From Streptomyces sp. NBC_00539 (lineage in GTDB: Bacteria; Actinomycetota; Actinomycetes; Streptomycetales; Streptomycetaceae): a stretch of DNA of 64,000 nt. The position numbers were made by a program, and so were the translations under genes. Location: assembly GCF_036346105.1 (NCBI RefSeq), contig NZ_CP107812.1, forward strand, positions 62,001-126,000. The letters are read 5' to 3'. Of this stretch, positions 33,490 through 42,588 are shown piece after piece. The first letter of the stretch is position 1; every line of letters starts with the position of its first letter. The notes under the pieces were generated by a model. It was not told where the DNA came from, did not search any database, and worked only from the letters and a program-made list of their open reading frames with translations.

Positions 33490-35097
33490 ATGCCGGGCAC
33501 CTTGGAACAGGCGCGGACGGACGGGGCGCCCGAGCCCTACGACGTGCTCGTCGTGGGGGCGGGGCCGAGCGGGATGACGGCGGCCTGCGAACTGCTGCGC
33601 AGGGGCGTACGGGTGCGCGTCATCGACCGCGCGCCGGAGCCCTCGCCCTTCCCGAAGGCGCTGCTGGTGTGGCCGCGCAGCATCGACCTCTTCGAGGACC
33701 TCGGCGTCCTCGGCGAGCTGCGCGGGGCCGGGATCCAGATCAACGCGTTCAGCTACTTCTCCGAACGCCGGCGCCTGGCCGGGTTCGATTTCCCGCAGCA
33801 CCTCAGCCCCGTGTGCCTGCCGCAGAACGAGACCGAGCGCATCCTGCGCGAGCGGCTGGCGAGCCTGGGCGGCAAGGTGGAGCGGGGGGTGCGGCTGCTC
33901 ACCCTGGAGGGCGTCGACTTCTCCGGCCGCATCGAGGGGGCCGCCGAGGTGACCGCCGTGCTCGAACACGGCGACGGACGCATCGAGCGCACCCGGGCCC
34001 CCTTCGTCGTGGGCACCGACGGTGCGGGCAGCGCGGTACGGGCCCAGCTCGGCGGCGGGTTCACCGGCAGCACGTACGAGAGCGCCTTCGCCCTCGTCGA
34101 CGCGCGCATCGAGGGTTTCCTGCCGCCGGACCAGGCCCTGTACTACCAGTCGTCGGCAGGCGCGCTGGTGATCGTGGCCCTGCCGGGCGGTGTCTTCCGG
34201 TTCTTCTCCAGCCTGCCCGCGGGCGAGAAGGTCAGCGTCGAGCGCATGCAGAAGATCGTGGACGAACGCGGACCGCGGGGCGTGCGGCTGACCGAGCCGG
34301 TGTGGGTCAGCGAATTCCGCATCCACGCCCGCCACGCCAGCGAGTTCCAGCTGGGACGGGTCTTCATCGCGGGGGACGCGGCGCACGTCCACAGCCCCGC
34401 GGGCGGGCAGGGCCTCAACACGGGCATCCAGGACGCCCACAACCTGGCGTGGAAGCTCGCGGCGGTGCTCCACGGCCAGGCGCCCTGCGACCTGCTGCGC
34501 ACCTACGGGCCCGAACGGGCCGCCGTGGCCCGCCGGGTGGTGCGGGACACCGACATCCAGACCCGCGGGTGGATGGTGCAGAAGCCCGCCGCGGTCGCCG
34601 CCCGGGACATCGCCTTCCGCCTGGCCGAGCGCAGCGGGCTGTTCGGGCTCTACGCGCCGGTCATGGCGGGGCGCCGGCTGGCCTACCCCGCCACGCGCGC
34701 CACCCAGGTGCCCTCGGGGCGCGGGCCGTGCCGGCTGCGCTCGAAGCTGCCCGGCGGCCTGGTCGTCGGCGCGGTCTTCCCCCGGGAGCTGGCCCTGCCG
34801 CACCGGATCGCGGGACCGGGCGAACTTCCGGCCGGGTGGTCCCTGGTGGTGACCTGCGCGGGCGACGCGGCGGCCTGGCGCACCCAGACCCGCGCGCTCG
34901 CCGCGGGATGGCCCCAGGTGCGCACCGTCGACCTGTCGGCGGGTTCCGCCCGCACCTCGACGGGCTGCGGGCAGCAGGGCTACTACCTCGTGAGGCCCGA
35001 CGGGCACATAGCCGCCCACGGCCACAGCGGCGACCTGGACCGTCTGCACACCGAACTGACCTGGTGGCTCGGCCCGGCGGCGGCCGCCGCCCGCTGA
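33490..35097 (+). CDS. FAD-dependent aromatic/polyketide hydroxylase (PheA/TfdB type)
   Basis: 535 aa from ATG 33490 with GAGAGGCGGG upstream; the frame is open nine codons earlier. The FAD fingerprint is VLVVGAGPSGMTAACELLRRG, the DG motif is VVGTDGAGSAVR and the ribityl motif is FIAGDAAHVHSPAGGQGLNTG, followed by DAHNLAWKLAAVL. The C-terminal 140 residues look like the thioredoxin-like tail of this family (YYLVRPDGHIAAHG). Such enzymes hydroxylate phenols and polyketide aromatics, or do Baeyer-Villiger chemistry. With an ABM protein, a cyclase and an SDR nearby, a tailoring role is likely. Confidence 0.88.
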   Translation: MPGTLEQARTDGAPEPYDVLVVGAGPSGMTAACELLRRGVRVRVIDRAPEPSPFPKALLVWPRSIDLFEDLGVLGELRGAGIQINAFSYFSERRRLAGFDFPQHLSPVCLPQNETERILRERLASLGGKVERGVRLLTLEGVDFSGRIEGAAEVTAVLEHGDGRIERTRAPFVVGTDGAGSAVRAQLGGGFTGSTYESAFALVDARIEGFLPPDQALYYQSSAGALVIVALPGGVFRFFSSLPAGEKVSVERMQKIVDERGPRGVRLTEPVWVSEFRIHARHASEFQLGRVFIAGDAAHVHSPAGGQGLNTGIQDAHNLAWKLAAVLHGQAPCDLLRTYGPERAAVARRVVRDTDIQTRGWMVQKPAAVAARDIAFRLAERSGLFGLYAPVMAGRRLAYPATRATQVPSGRGPCRLRSKLPGGLVVGAVFPRELALPHRIAGPGELPAGWSLVVTCAGDAAAWRTQTRALAAGWPQVRTVDLSAGSARTSTGCGQQGYYLVRPDGHIAAHGHSGDLDRLHTELTWWLGPAAAAAR

Positions 35098-35112
35098 CAC
35101 CGGAACGCGAAA

Positions 35113-35156
35113 ACGCCATGGGGGGTGCGGCCGGACGGCCGCACCCCCCATGGCGT
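35113..35156. terminator. Bidirectional terminator between FAD hydroxylase and quinone reductase genes
   Basis: Perfect 21-bp arms (35113-35133, 35136-35156) with a two-base centre, between convergent genes. Confidence 0.88.
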
Positions 35157-35160
35157 GTGA

Positions 35161-35988
35161 TCAGACCGCGGTCGGCTGCGCGACGGCCGCCGGGCCGAGC
35201 GACAGCTCGCCGGTGGTCATCAGGTCCAGCAGCTGGGCGAGGCCCCGGTCCTCCGGAGTCGCCGTGCGGAAGACGAAATGACGCAGGCCGGCCTGCTCGG
35301 GGCCGCCGAAGAACCGGAAGAAGCCGATGTCCACGGGCCGCGCGGCGAAGCTCTCGTAGAGGTAGACCGTCCCCCCGTCGGCCGTCAGACCGGCCCCGGC
35401 GGCCGCCGGCCCCGCCTCCGCCGCCTCGTAGACGATGTCGAAGGCGCCGGTGACCTCGGCCGGGTCCGCCGTCGCCCACGCGGCTCCGAGTTCCGCTGCC
35501 TCGGCGGCCTGCCCGGCGTCGGCCACCAGCGCCGTGACGTCGGCTCCCAGCGCCGCCAGCAGTTCCACCAGGAGCCGTCCGATGCCGGCCCCGGCGCCGG
35601 TCACCATGACGGCCCGGCCGCGGACGGTGCCCGCGCTGCGTACGAGGCGCAGTGCCGTCAGGACCGCCACGCGCAGCGCCGCCGCCTGCTCGAAGCTCAC
35701 GTGGTCGGGCAGGACGGTGGCGTACTCGGTGGGCAGCGCCATGCAGGACGACCACTCGGTGCTCGTGGCCACGGCCACGACCCGGTCGCCCGGCTTGGGG
35801 CTGAATCCCTCGGGGGCCGCGCGCATCACGACTCCCGCGACGTCCCAGCCGCGCAGCCATCCCTCGGGCAGCGGCTCGGCTTTGATCATCTCGTCGATCT
35901 CGGGGGCCACCGCGCGCACCGCGACGAGGATTTCGTCGTCCGCCTGGGCCGTGACCGTGTCCTGCATGGAGGTGAGCTGATCGGGCAT
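35161..35988 (-). CDS. Zinc-independent quinone oxidoreductase-like MDR protein
   Basis: 275 aa from ATG 35988 with AGAGGA upstream; an ATG five codons further up is possible. The medium-chain dehydrogenase fold is evident: substrate domain GWLRGWDVAGVVMRAAPEGFSPKPGDRVV, then the NADP-binding VMVTGAGAGIGRLLVELLAALGADVTAL. It lacks the zinc ligands of alcohol dehydrogenases. At 275 aa it is shorter than the usual 310-330, mainly at the N-terminus. The PaaK-like gene lies 52 bp upstream on the same strand. Confidence 0.8.
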   Translation of the reverse strand: MPDQLTSMQDTVTAQADDEILVAVRAVAPEIDEMIKAEPLPEGWLRGWDVAGVVMRAAPEGFSPKPGDRVVAVATSTEWSSCMALPTEYATVLPDHVSFEQAAALRVAVLTALRLVRSAGTVRGRAVMVTGAGAGIGRLLVELLAALGADVTALVADAGQAAEAAELGAAWATADPAEVTGAFDIVYEAAEAGPAAAGAGLTADGGTVYLYESFAARPVDIGFFRFFGGPEQAGLRHFVFRTATPEDRGLAQLLDLMTTGELSLGPAAVAQPTAV

Positions 35989-36040
35989 GACAATTCCTCT
36001 CATCGGTGTGACGGTTTCCTTGCCGGCGTTCTCCGGCACG

Positions 36041-37285
36041 TCAGCGCTCCTCGGTGACGAGGACGGACGTGCCGGTGAGCTCTTGGACGGCGACCACATC
36101 GAACGCGTCCGGCTGTTCGAGGGCGCACGCCGCGAGGGCGAGGTGGCCCTCCAGGACCCGGAACCGGATCCAGGCGTGGCTGTGGTGGTCGTCGGGTACG
36201 CCGGGGGCGAGGCGGATGCGCAGCTGGATCCGCTGTTCGGGGGTGAGCACGACCTGGGCGGCGGTGACCTCGTCGTGGGCGGTGGCCAGGTCGACGAGTT
36301 CGCGGGCGGACAGGGTGCGTCCGTGGAAACGGAAGAACGGCGGGCGGGTGCCGAGGACCCGCAGGGCCGGTCCCGGCCGGCCGCACGCGCAGTACGCGAA
36401 CTCACCGCGCTCCTGGGTGTCGTAGCGGATGAGCGCCGGGATGCGAGAGGGGGCAAGGGTGGTGACCAGCAACCGCCCGTCCACCGCTTCCACGTGCTGG
36501 TGCGGCAGCGGGTGGTAGATGCCGGCCAGGCAGTGCGGGCCGCGCTGCCCGATCACCCAGGCCGCGGGGGTCCCGTACAGGCGCCACACGGCGGTGTAGG
36601 GGAAGTGCGCGGCGAGCAGGCCCTCGTCGGTGGTGTCGTGGGCGGCGCCTCCCAGCATCAGGGTGCGCAGCCAGGGCAGCGGCCGGCCCGCGGCGCTGGC
36701 CCGCAGCAGCCGGGTGACGGCGTGCGGGGGCGCCGCGATGGCGGTGACGTGGTTGCGGGCCAGGAAGCGCAGCCAGTCGTCGTCGGTGCCCTCGGGCAAG
36801 GGCCCCAGCGGCAGGACGGTGGCGCCGGACGCGGTGGCGAACCGGTTGAAGAAGTAGTGGTCGGGCTGCATCCGTCCTGCGGGGTGCAGGTTCGCGACGA
36901 CGTCGGTGGTGCGCAGCGGGTTCCAGGCGCTGCGGATCTCGGAGGTGAACATCTGCTCCGGCAGCAGGGTCAGGTCCGGGGCGTCGAGCGTGCCGCCGTG
37001 CGCCCACAGCAGTCCCCCGCCCGCGTTGAGGGCGAGGGCCTCGGCGGTCGCCGTGGCAAGTTCGTCCGGGGTGAGTACGGGGAGGTCGGCGAGGGCGAAG
37101 GTGCGCCGCGCGAGCTCCCGTTCGTACTTCGCCGCGAGCGACGGGAGGCGGGCCGCCTGGTGGAGCACGCTCTCCAGCACGGAGACCGGCGCACCGCCTC
37201 CCGGCCCCCGTGGCCCGGCGGCGCCCTCGCCGACGCGCTCCGGCGCACTCGGCGAAGGCGCTGGTCGGGATACGTACGAAACCAT
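36041..37285 (-). CDS. PaaK-like adenylate-forming enzyme with degenerate P-loop
   Basis: 414 aa from ATG 37285. The overall pattern is that of phenylacetate-CoA ligases: LHQAARLPSLAAKYERELA near the start, LMLGGAAHD, a VWRLYGTPAAWVIGQRGPHC segment like the A5 region, and RFHGRTLSARELVDLA at the C-terminal subdomain. The usual SSGTTG phosphate loop is replaced by LLWAHGGTLDAPDLTLL. The protein may still activate a carboxylate, or it may have become a transferase or a dead enzyme. It diverges from the PKS gene across a 344-bp promoter region. Confidence 0.65.
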   Translation of the reverse strand: MVSYVSRPAPSPSAPERVGEGAAGPRGPGGGAPVSVLESVLHQAARLPSLAAKYERELARRTFALADLPVLTPDELATATAEALALNAGGGLLWAHGGTLDAPDLTLLPEQMFTSEIRSAWNPLRTTDVVANLHPAGRMQPDHYFFNRFATASGATVLPLGPLPEGTDDDWLRFLARNHVTAIAAPPHAVTRLLRASAAGRPLPWLRTLMLGGAAHDTTDEGLLAAHFPYTAVWRLYGTPAAWVIGQRGPHCLAGIYHPLPHQHVEAVDGRLLVTTLAPSRIPALIRYDTQERGEFAYCACGRPGPALRVLGTRPPFFRFHGRTLSARELVDLATAHDEVTAAQVVLTPEQRIQLRIRLAPGVPDDHHSHAWIRFRVLEGHLALAACALEQPDAFDVVAVQELTGTSVLVTEER

Positions 37286-37629
37286 CCGAGGTCCCCCTCC
37301 TCGATCCTGTGTGGCCGGCGGGTGCAGGGTGGCGCGCACCCCTGACAAGGGGTTGCCCTGCGGTCCATGTTACGACCGGCGTTCCTTCTTGGTCTGGAGT
37401 ACGAGTTTTTACCATAGACCAGTTTTCGCGTGTTGCCCATGGGGGTTTCCGTTCGACGGCCGCACCGTGACGAGCCGCCACCTGGGGGACCGCACCATTC
37501 AAGCCAAAGGTGAGCTGGAAGCTCATCATTGTCCTGCGGTCCACATTTGAACTACGATCCCGCTGCGGAGCTGCCGGGGGGCAGCGCCCTGACGCGCCCT
37601 CAGCGCGTCACCGCTGACAGGGGGTTCTC
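37286..37629. promoter_or_regulatory. Divergent promoter region of PaaK-like and PKS genes
   Basis: 344 bp, A/T-richer than its surroundings at 37383-37435. Structures seen are TGAGCTggaAGCTCA (37511-37525), the imperfect GGTCTGG...CCATAGACC (37391-37420), and an 11-bp direct repeat CCTGCGGTCCA (37357-37367 and 37533-37543). Any of these could bind the TetR protein encoded after the PKS. No consensus autoregulatory element (ARE) was recognised. Confidence 0.5.
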
Positions 37630-40600
37630 ATGAGTGGACGCAACGGGGCAACGGCGATCGCGGTGGTCGGAATGGGGTGCAGATTCCCCCAGGCCCGCGG
37701 CGTCGAGGAGTTCTGGGACAACCTCATCGCGAACAAGGACTGCATCACCGACGTCCCGGCCGAACGCTTCGACATCACGCCCTACGTCGCCGACCGGTCC
37801 GGCACCCCGGGCCGTACCGTCAGCCGTCACGGGGGCTTCCTGGACGACCCCTTCCTCTTCGACGCCGGCTTCTTCGGGATCTCGCCGGCGGAGGCCGCCA
37901 GCGTCGACCCGCAGCACCGCCTGCTGCTTCCGGTGGTCCGCGAAGCGCTCGAGGACGCCGGCATCCGGCCGTCGGCGCTCGCCGGCTCCGCCACCGGCGT
38001 GTACATAGGACAGGCCACCGCCGACTACGGCCGCCACAGCACCGCCGACGGCAACAGCCTGCGCGAGGCGGCCGGCAGCTACTTCCGGGCCATGGCCTCG
38101 GGGCGCCTGTCCTACGACCTGGATCTGCGCGGGCCCAGCATGATGGTCGACACGGCCTGCTCGTCGTCGCTGGTCGCCGTACACATGGCCCGTCAGAGCC
38201 TGCTGAGCGGCGAGACGGACCTGGCCATCGCGGGTGGCGCCAACATCATCCTCTCCCCGCTGGACGCGATCGCCTTCTCCCAGGCGGCCATGCTCTCGCC
38301 CGACGGCCGATGCAAGTTCGGGGACACGAGCGCGGACGGGTTCGTCCGCAGCGAGGGCATCGGTGTCGTCGTCCTCAGCCGGCTCGAGGACGCCGAGCGG
38401 GCCGGCTACCCCGTACTCGCCCTGCTGCCGGGCAGTGCCGTGACCAACGACGGACGCAGCAGCGGATCACTGATCAAGCCGGCGGTCGCGGGCCAGGACG
38501 ACATGGTCCGAAGGGCGTGGCGGGACGCGGGGATCGAGCCGTCGGACCTCGACTACGTGGAGGCCCACGGCACCGGCACGCCCGTGGGTGACGCCGTGGA
38601 ACTGCAGGTCCTGGCCGCGGCCGCGCGCGAACGCGGGCCGGCGCGGGGGCCGCTGAGGTGCGGTTCGGTGAAGTCGAACATCGGGCACGCCGAAGCGGCG
38701 GCCGGCATCGCCGGTCTCATCAAGGCCGTCCTCGTCGCCCGGCACGGCGTCATCCCCGCCTCCTTGCACCTGCGCGACCCCCAGCCCCTGCTCACGGACG
38801 GGGCGAACCGGCTGCGCCTGGTGACCGGGAACGAGCGCCTGGAGACGGACGGCCGCGCCGCCGTCGTCGGCGTCAGCTCCTTCGGCCTGTCCGGCACCAA
38901 CGCACACGTCGTCGTCGCCGAGGCCGAGCGCTCCCCGCTGCTGCCCGCCCACGGTCCCACGGAACTGCCCGAAGGCAGGCCCGCCCACCTGCTCGTGCTC
39001 AGCGCGCGCTCCGAGCAGGCCCTGCGCCGGCTCGCCGCCCACTGGGCCGACCACCTCTCCCCCGGCGGGGCCGGCCGCGCGCTGCCGCTGTGGGACCTGT
39101 GCGCCACCGCGGCGCTGCACCGCGACGCCCATCCCTTCCGGCTGTGGGCGACCGGGGCCGACCACGCGGAACTGGCCGCCGCACTGCGGGACGTGGCCGC
39201 CGGCCGGGCCACGGAGCGGGCCGGAACCGGTGACGCCGACTTCGGTACGGACAAGCGCACGGTCTTCGTCTTCCCCGGGCAGGGTTCCCAGTGGCCGGGG
39301 ATGGGCCTGTCGCTCATGGCCACCACTCCCGCCTTCGCCCGCGCGTTCCAGGAGTGCGACGAGGCCGTGCGCGGCGAGACGGGCCGGTCGGTACGCGAGG
39401 TCCTCGCCTCGGCGTCCCGGGACTTCCCCGACGAGGTCGGCGCGGTGCAGCCCGTGCTGTGGGCCATGGAAGTGGCCCTGGCCGCCGTCTGGCGCGACAT
39501 GGGCGTCGACCCCGACGTGTGCATCGGGCACAGCATGGGCGAGAGCGCGGCCGCCGCCGTCACCGGCGCACTCACCCTCGCCGACGCCGCGGCCGTCATC
39601 TGCCGCCGCAGCGCGCTGATGCAGGGCACCGCGGGGCAGGGCGCGATGCTGTCCGTCGACCTCTCGCCCGAGCAGGCGGCGGACGTCGCCGCCCAGGAGG
39701 GCGGCGTCTGCGTCGCCGCCGAGAACTCCCCCACCTCGACCGTGCTCGCCGGGGACGCCGCCGCACTGGAGCGCATCGGGCGGCGGCTGGAGCGCGAGGG
39801 GGTCTTCCACCGTCCGGTACGGGTGAACGTCGCCTCCCACTCCCCCGTCATGGACCAGCTGCGCGACGAACTGCTCGTGCGACTGGCCGGCATCGCTCCC
39901 CGCGAGGGCCGGGTGCCCCTGCACTCCACCGTCCGCGACTGCTTACTGACGGGGGCGGAGCTCGACGCCGCGTACTGGATGGACAACATGAGACGTCCGG
40001 TCCGCTTCCTCGACGGCATCCGGCGACTGGTCAAGGAGGCCGCCGCCGTCTTCGTCGAGATGAGCCCGCACCCCTTGCTGCTCACGTCGATCGAGGACAT
40101 CGCCATGGAGTCCGGCGGGGTGTCGGCCGTCGTCGCCTCCACGACGCGGCGCACCGCCGACGAGGCGCTGGCGCTGACCCGCTCGCTCGGCGCGTTCTTC
40201 GCCGCGGGAGGCCGGGTGGACTGGGAGCGCTGGTTCAGGGGACCGGCCCGGCAGGTGAAGCTTCCCGCCTACCCCTGGGACACGGAGGTGCTGCGCCGGA
40301 CGCCGGCCGCCGGGCCCCTCCGGCCCGCGGACCGCGTCACCCGGATCAGCGCGGACCTGACCGGCGCGGTGGTCACCCTGCGCGGTCTCGCCCCCGTACC
40401 CCCGGTGCTGCACCTGGCCGCGCTGCACGAGGCGGTCGCCGCCACCGCGCCCGCCGGGACGGTCGTCCTGGAGGACGTCAGGGTCGGGGACCTGGTGGAC
40501 GTGCCGCAGGACGGCGCCCTGACCCTGGAGGTGACGACGGGGACCGGAGCCGGTCCGCTGCGGGCGGAGGTCCGTACGGTGGGCGACGCGCCGCGGACCG

Positions 40601-41592
40601 GGCTGAGCGCGCGGGTGCGCCTGGACGGGGTGCCGGGCGGCCAGGGCCCGGGGGTGGACCCGGGTCCCGGCGTGGAGGGGCACCTCGCCGCCGCTCTGGG
40701 GCGCTGCGCGACGCACGTGACGCCGGACCGGTTCTTCGCCGCGCTCGCCCGCCGTGGTTACGTCCCCGGTCCCGGGCTGCGCACCGTGCGGCACCTGTGG
40801 CGCAGGGACGGTGAGGTGGTCGCCCAGCTGGGGCGGCCCGCGGCGTCCCCGCACGCGGCCTGGGAAGGGTGCCTGATGCTGCTGCTGGCCGCGGTCCCCG
40901 TGTCGCTGCCGGCCGACAGCACCTACGCCACCGCCTCGTTCGAGCAGGTGCGGTTCCACCACCCGCTCGGTGACGAGGTCTGGGTCCACGCGCGGTTCGC
41001 GCCGCGGCAGTCGGGCCGGGAGGCCCGGGCGGAGGTGGTGGTGAGGGACCTGGAGGGTACGGTCCTGGCCGAGTTCCGCGGCATCCGGCTGCACCGGCTC
41101 GGGGGCGGCTCCAGCCGCGCCAGAACACCGCTGGAGCGGGTGCAGCGCTCGGCGCAGCGGATCGGCGACACCGTGCGCATGCCGATGTCGGCGCTGACCC
41201 GCGTCGTGGACCGTCTTCCGGCCGGGTGCCAGCACGCCGTTCTGGTGCGTCAGCCGGCGCAGGCGGCCACGGCCGTCGGGCCGTTCGAGGCGAAGGCCGC
41301 CGCGCCGGCGCCCCGGCCGGCCGGGGTGGCGCGCGGGCCGGCCGGCGGGGGGCAGGACGCCGGCGAGGCGTTCCTGAACGCGGCGGCCCATGTCCTGGGC
41401 ATGCCCCGGGACCGCCTCGACCTGCGGCGCACCCTCCAGGCGTACGGCATCGACTCGGTGACCGCGGCGCAACTGCGCGGCCGCGTACGGCGCGAGACGG
41501 GCCGGGACATCGCGCTGCTGCGGCTGCTCGGTGAGGACAGTCTGCGGAGCCTGGCGAGCGAGGTGGCCGCGGCGCGATCCGTGCGCGACTGA
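37630..41592 (+). CDS. Single-module type I polyketide synthase, KS-AT-(inactive DH)-ACP
   Basis: 1320 aa. KS spans about 8-425 with the triad Cys177 (DTACSSS), His313 (EAHGTGTP) and His353 (NIGHAEA). AT spans about 535-830 with Ser635 (GHSMGESAAA); the later specificity region is VNVASHSP, close to YASH but not decisive between malonyl and methylmalonyl. At about 895-1170 there is a double hot-dog DH fold, but the His motif H-x-x-x-G-x-x-x-x-P and the catalytic Asp motif are both missing. ACP follows, with Ser1276 (GIDSVTAAQL). There is no KR, ER, TE or docking region. Codon 772 is TTA (39943-39945), so bldA control of translation is likely. It probably performs one elongation, or iterates, without reduction. 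Confidence 0.9.
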   Translation: MSGRNGATAIAVVGMGCRFPQARGVEEFWDNLIANKDCITDVPAERFDITPYVADRSGTPGRTVSRHGGFLDDPFLFDAGFFGISPAEAASVDPQHRLLLPVVREALEDAGIRPSALAGSATGVYIGQATADYGRHSTADGNSLREAAGSYFRAMASGRLSYDLDLRGPSMMVDTACSSSLVAVHMARQSLLSGETDLAIAGGANIILSPLDAIAFSQAAMLSPDGRCKFGDTSADGFVRSEGIGVVVLSRLEDAERAGYPVLALLPGSAVTNDGRSSGSLIKPAVAGQDDMVRRAWRDAGIEPSDLDYVEAHGTGTPVGDAVELQVLAAAARERGPARGPLRCGSVKSNIGHAEAAAGIAGLIKAVLVARHGVIPASLHLRDPQPLLTDGANRLRLVTGNERLETDGRAAVVGVSSFGLSGTNAHVVVAEAERSPLLPAHGPTELPEGRPAHLLVLSARSEQALRRLAAHWADHLSPGGAGRALPLWDLCATAALHRDAHPFRLWATGADHAELAAALRDVAAGRATERAGTGDADFGTDKRTVFVFPGQGSQWPGMGLSLMATTPAFARAFQECDEAVRGETGRSVREVLASASRDFPDEVGAVQPVLWAMEVALAAVWRDMGVDPDVCIGHSMGESAAAAVTGALTLADAAAVICRRSALMQGTAGQGAMLSVDLSPEQAADVAAQEGGVCVAAENSPTSTVLAGDAAALERIGRRLEREGVFHRPVRVNVASHSPVMDQLRDELLVRLAGIAPREGRVPLHSTVRDCLLTGAELDAAYWMDNMRRPVRFLDGIRRLVKEAAAVFVEMSPHPLLLTSIEDIAMESGGVSAVVASTTRRTADEALALTRSLGAFFAAGGRVDWERWFRGPARQVKLPAYPWDTEVLRRTPAAGPLRPADRVTRISADLTGAVVTLRGLAPVPPVLHLAALHEAVAATAPAGTVVLEDVRVGDLVDVPQDGALTLEVTTGTGAGPLRAEVRTVGDAPRTGLSARVRLDGVPGGQGPGVDPGPGVEGHLAAALGRCATHVTPDRFFAALARRGYVPGPGLRTVRHLWRRDGEVVAQLGRPAASPHAAWEGCLMLLLAAVPVSLPADSTYATASFEQVRFHHPLGDEVWVHARFAPRQSGREARAEVVVRDLEGTVLAEFRGIRLHRLGGGSSRARTPLERVQRSAQRIGDTVRMPMSALTRVVDRLPAGCQHAVLVRQPAQAATAVGPFEAKAAAPAPRPAGVARGPAGGGQDAGEAFLNAAAHVLGMPRDRLDLRRTLQAYGIDSVTAAQLRGRVRRETGRDIALLRLLGEDSLRSLASEVAAARSVRD

Positions 41593-41599
41593 ACCGGGG

Positions 41600-41654
41600 A
41601 AACCGGCCGGTGGGAGCGGTGCGGACCAGGCGCCCCCGCTCCCGCGGCCGGTTT
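41600..41654 (+). terminator. Hairpin terminator after the PKS gene
   Basis: Arms 41600-41619 and 41636-41654 pair over about 19 bp with one mismatch or bulge (AAACCGGCC...GGCCGGTTT), 8 bp after the stop codon. Confidence 0.75.
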
Positions 41655-41672
41655 TCCGTCACGGCATAAACA

Positions 41673-41686
41673 TGCACTATTGTTCA
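41673..41686. promoter_or_regulatory. Imperfect palindrome TGCACTATTGTTCA, candidate TetR operator
   Basis: The half-sites TGCACTA and (complement) TGAACAA match at 5 of 7 positions. The site is A/T-rich in a GC-rich genome and lies 148 bp before the TetR start, so it could be its own operator. Confidence 0.4.
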
Positions 41687-41833
41687 TTCATGGATCGTGG
41701 TACAAGTGGAGGGAACTGCCCGTGCAGGGTCCTGTCCAGCCCTCGGGCGACTGAACCCGTTCCCCCGTTCACACCACGGGCGGCGGCAGCCGGGACGGGC
41801 CACCCCCGCACACCGCGCGCGACAGGAGTACAC

Positions 41834-42478
41834 ATGGGAGACACACCGGCCACCACCGCGACGCAACCGCAGGGCCGCCGTGAACGCAACAAACTGCGTG
41901 TCAAGAACCGCATCTACGAAGCCGCGCTGGTCCTCTTCACCCAGCAGGGGTACGACCAGACCACGGTCGACGAGATCACCGAACGGGCCGATGTCGCGCG
42001 CGGCACCTTCTTCAACCACTTCCAGCGCAAGGAAGACCTCATCGCCGAATGGGGGCAGGAACGGCGCGAGTTGCTGCGCGAGGGCCTGGAAGCGGGCGGG
42101 CTCACCAACCCCGAGGACAAGGCCACCCGGCACGTCCTGTCCCGGTGCATGAGCATCCTGGCCGACATCAGCGTGCGCAACCCGGCGCAGACCAAGGCGA
42201 TGCTGACGGCCTGGGTGCGCGCCGGGTTCCCGCTCCACGAGCACCCGTACGCCGCCCACATGTTCAGCGAGTTCATCAGGGCGGGGCGCGAACGGGGCGA
42301 CGTGCCCCAGGACGTCGACGTGGAGCTCGCCGGCCACCTGCTGCGCGACATCTACCTCGGCACGCTCTACCAGTGGACGCGGGGCCCCGAGGAGGACACG
42401 GACCTGGAGGCCGCCTTGCAGGCCGCCTGTACCGCGGTCCTCGACGGTCTCGTGCCCCGCTGCGCCAGCGTGCGGTGA
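41834..42478 (+). CDS. TetR/AcrR-family regulator downstream of the PKS
   Basis: 214 aa from ATG 41834 with CAGGAG upstream. The N-terminal HTH reads VKNRIYEAALVLFTQQGYDQTTVDEITERADVARGTFFNHFQRKEDLI, typical of the AcrR branch. It lacks the GALYFHF segment of ArpA-like butyrolactone receptors, so it is probably not the receptor for the AfsA product. The C-terminal ligand domain is helical (NPAQTKAMLTAWVRAGFPLHEHPYAAHMF). It likely represses the PKS, itself or both (inference). Confidence 0.85.
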   Translation: MGDTPATTATQPQGRRERNKLRVKNRIYEAALVLFTQQGYDQTTVDEITERADVARGTFFNHFQRKEDLIAEWGQERRELLREGLEAGGLTNPEDKATRHVLSRCMSILADISVRNPAQTKAMLTAWVRAGFPLHEHPYAAHMFSEFIRAGRERGDVPQDVDVELAGHLLRDIYLGTLYQWTRGPEEDTDLEAALQAACTAVLDGLVPRCASVR

Positions 42479-42511
42479 CCCCTCCCGTCCGGCGCGCGGG
42501 AGCGTGACCAA

Positions 42512-42541
42512 GGCCCCGGTCTCCTCGAGGAGGCCGGGGCC
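42512..42541. terminator. Terminator between TetR and PAP2 genes
   Basis: GGCCCCGG-t-CTCCTC / GAGGAG-g-CCGGGGCC forms a 14-bp stem with one mismatched pair, between convergent genes. Confidence 0.8.
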
Positions 42542-42588
42542 CGGTCGTGCGGGACCCTGCGGTCAGCGGATCGTGCGGGCCCCTCCGG

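Noticed and set aside
41834-42478. ArpA-like gamma-butyrolactone receptor
   Set aside because: The HTH (GTFFNHFQRKEDLI) and C-terminal domain are of the AcrR type; the GALYFHF block of ArpA/ScbR receptors is missing.
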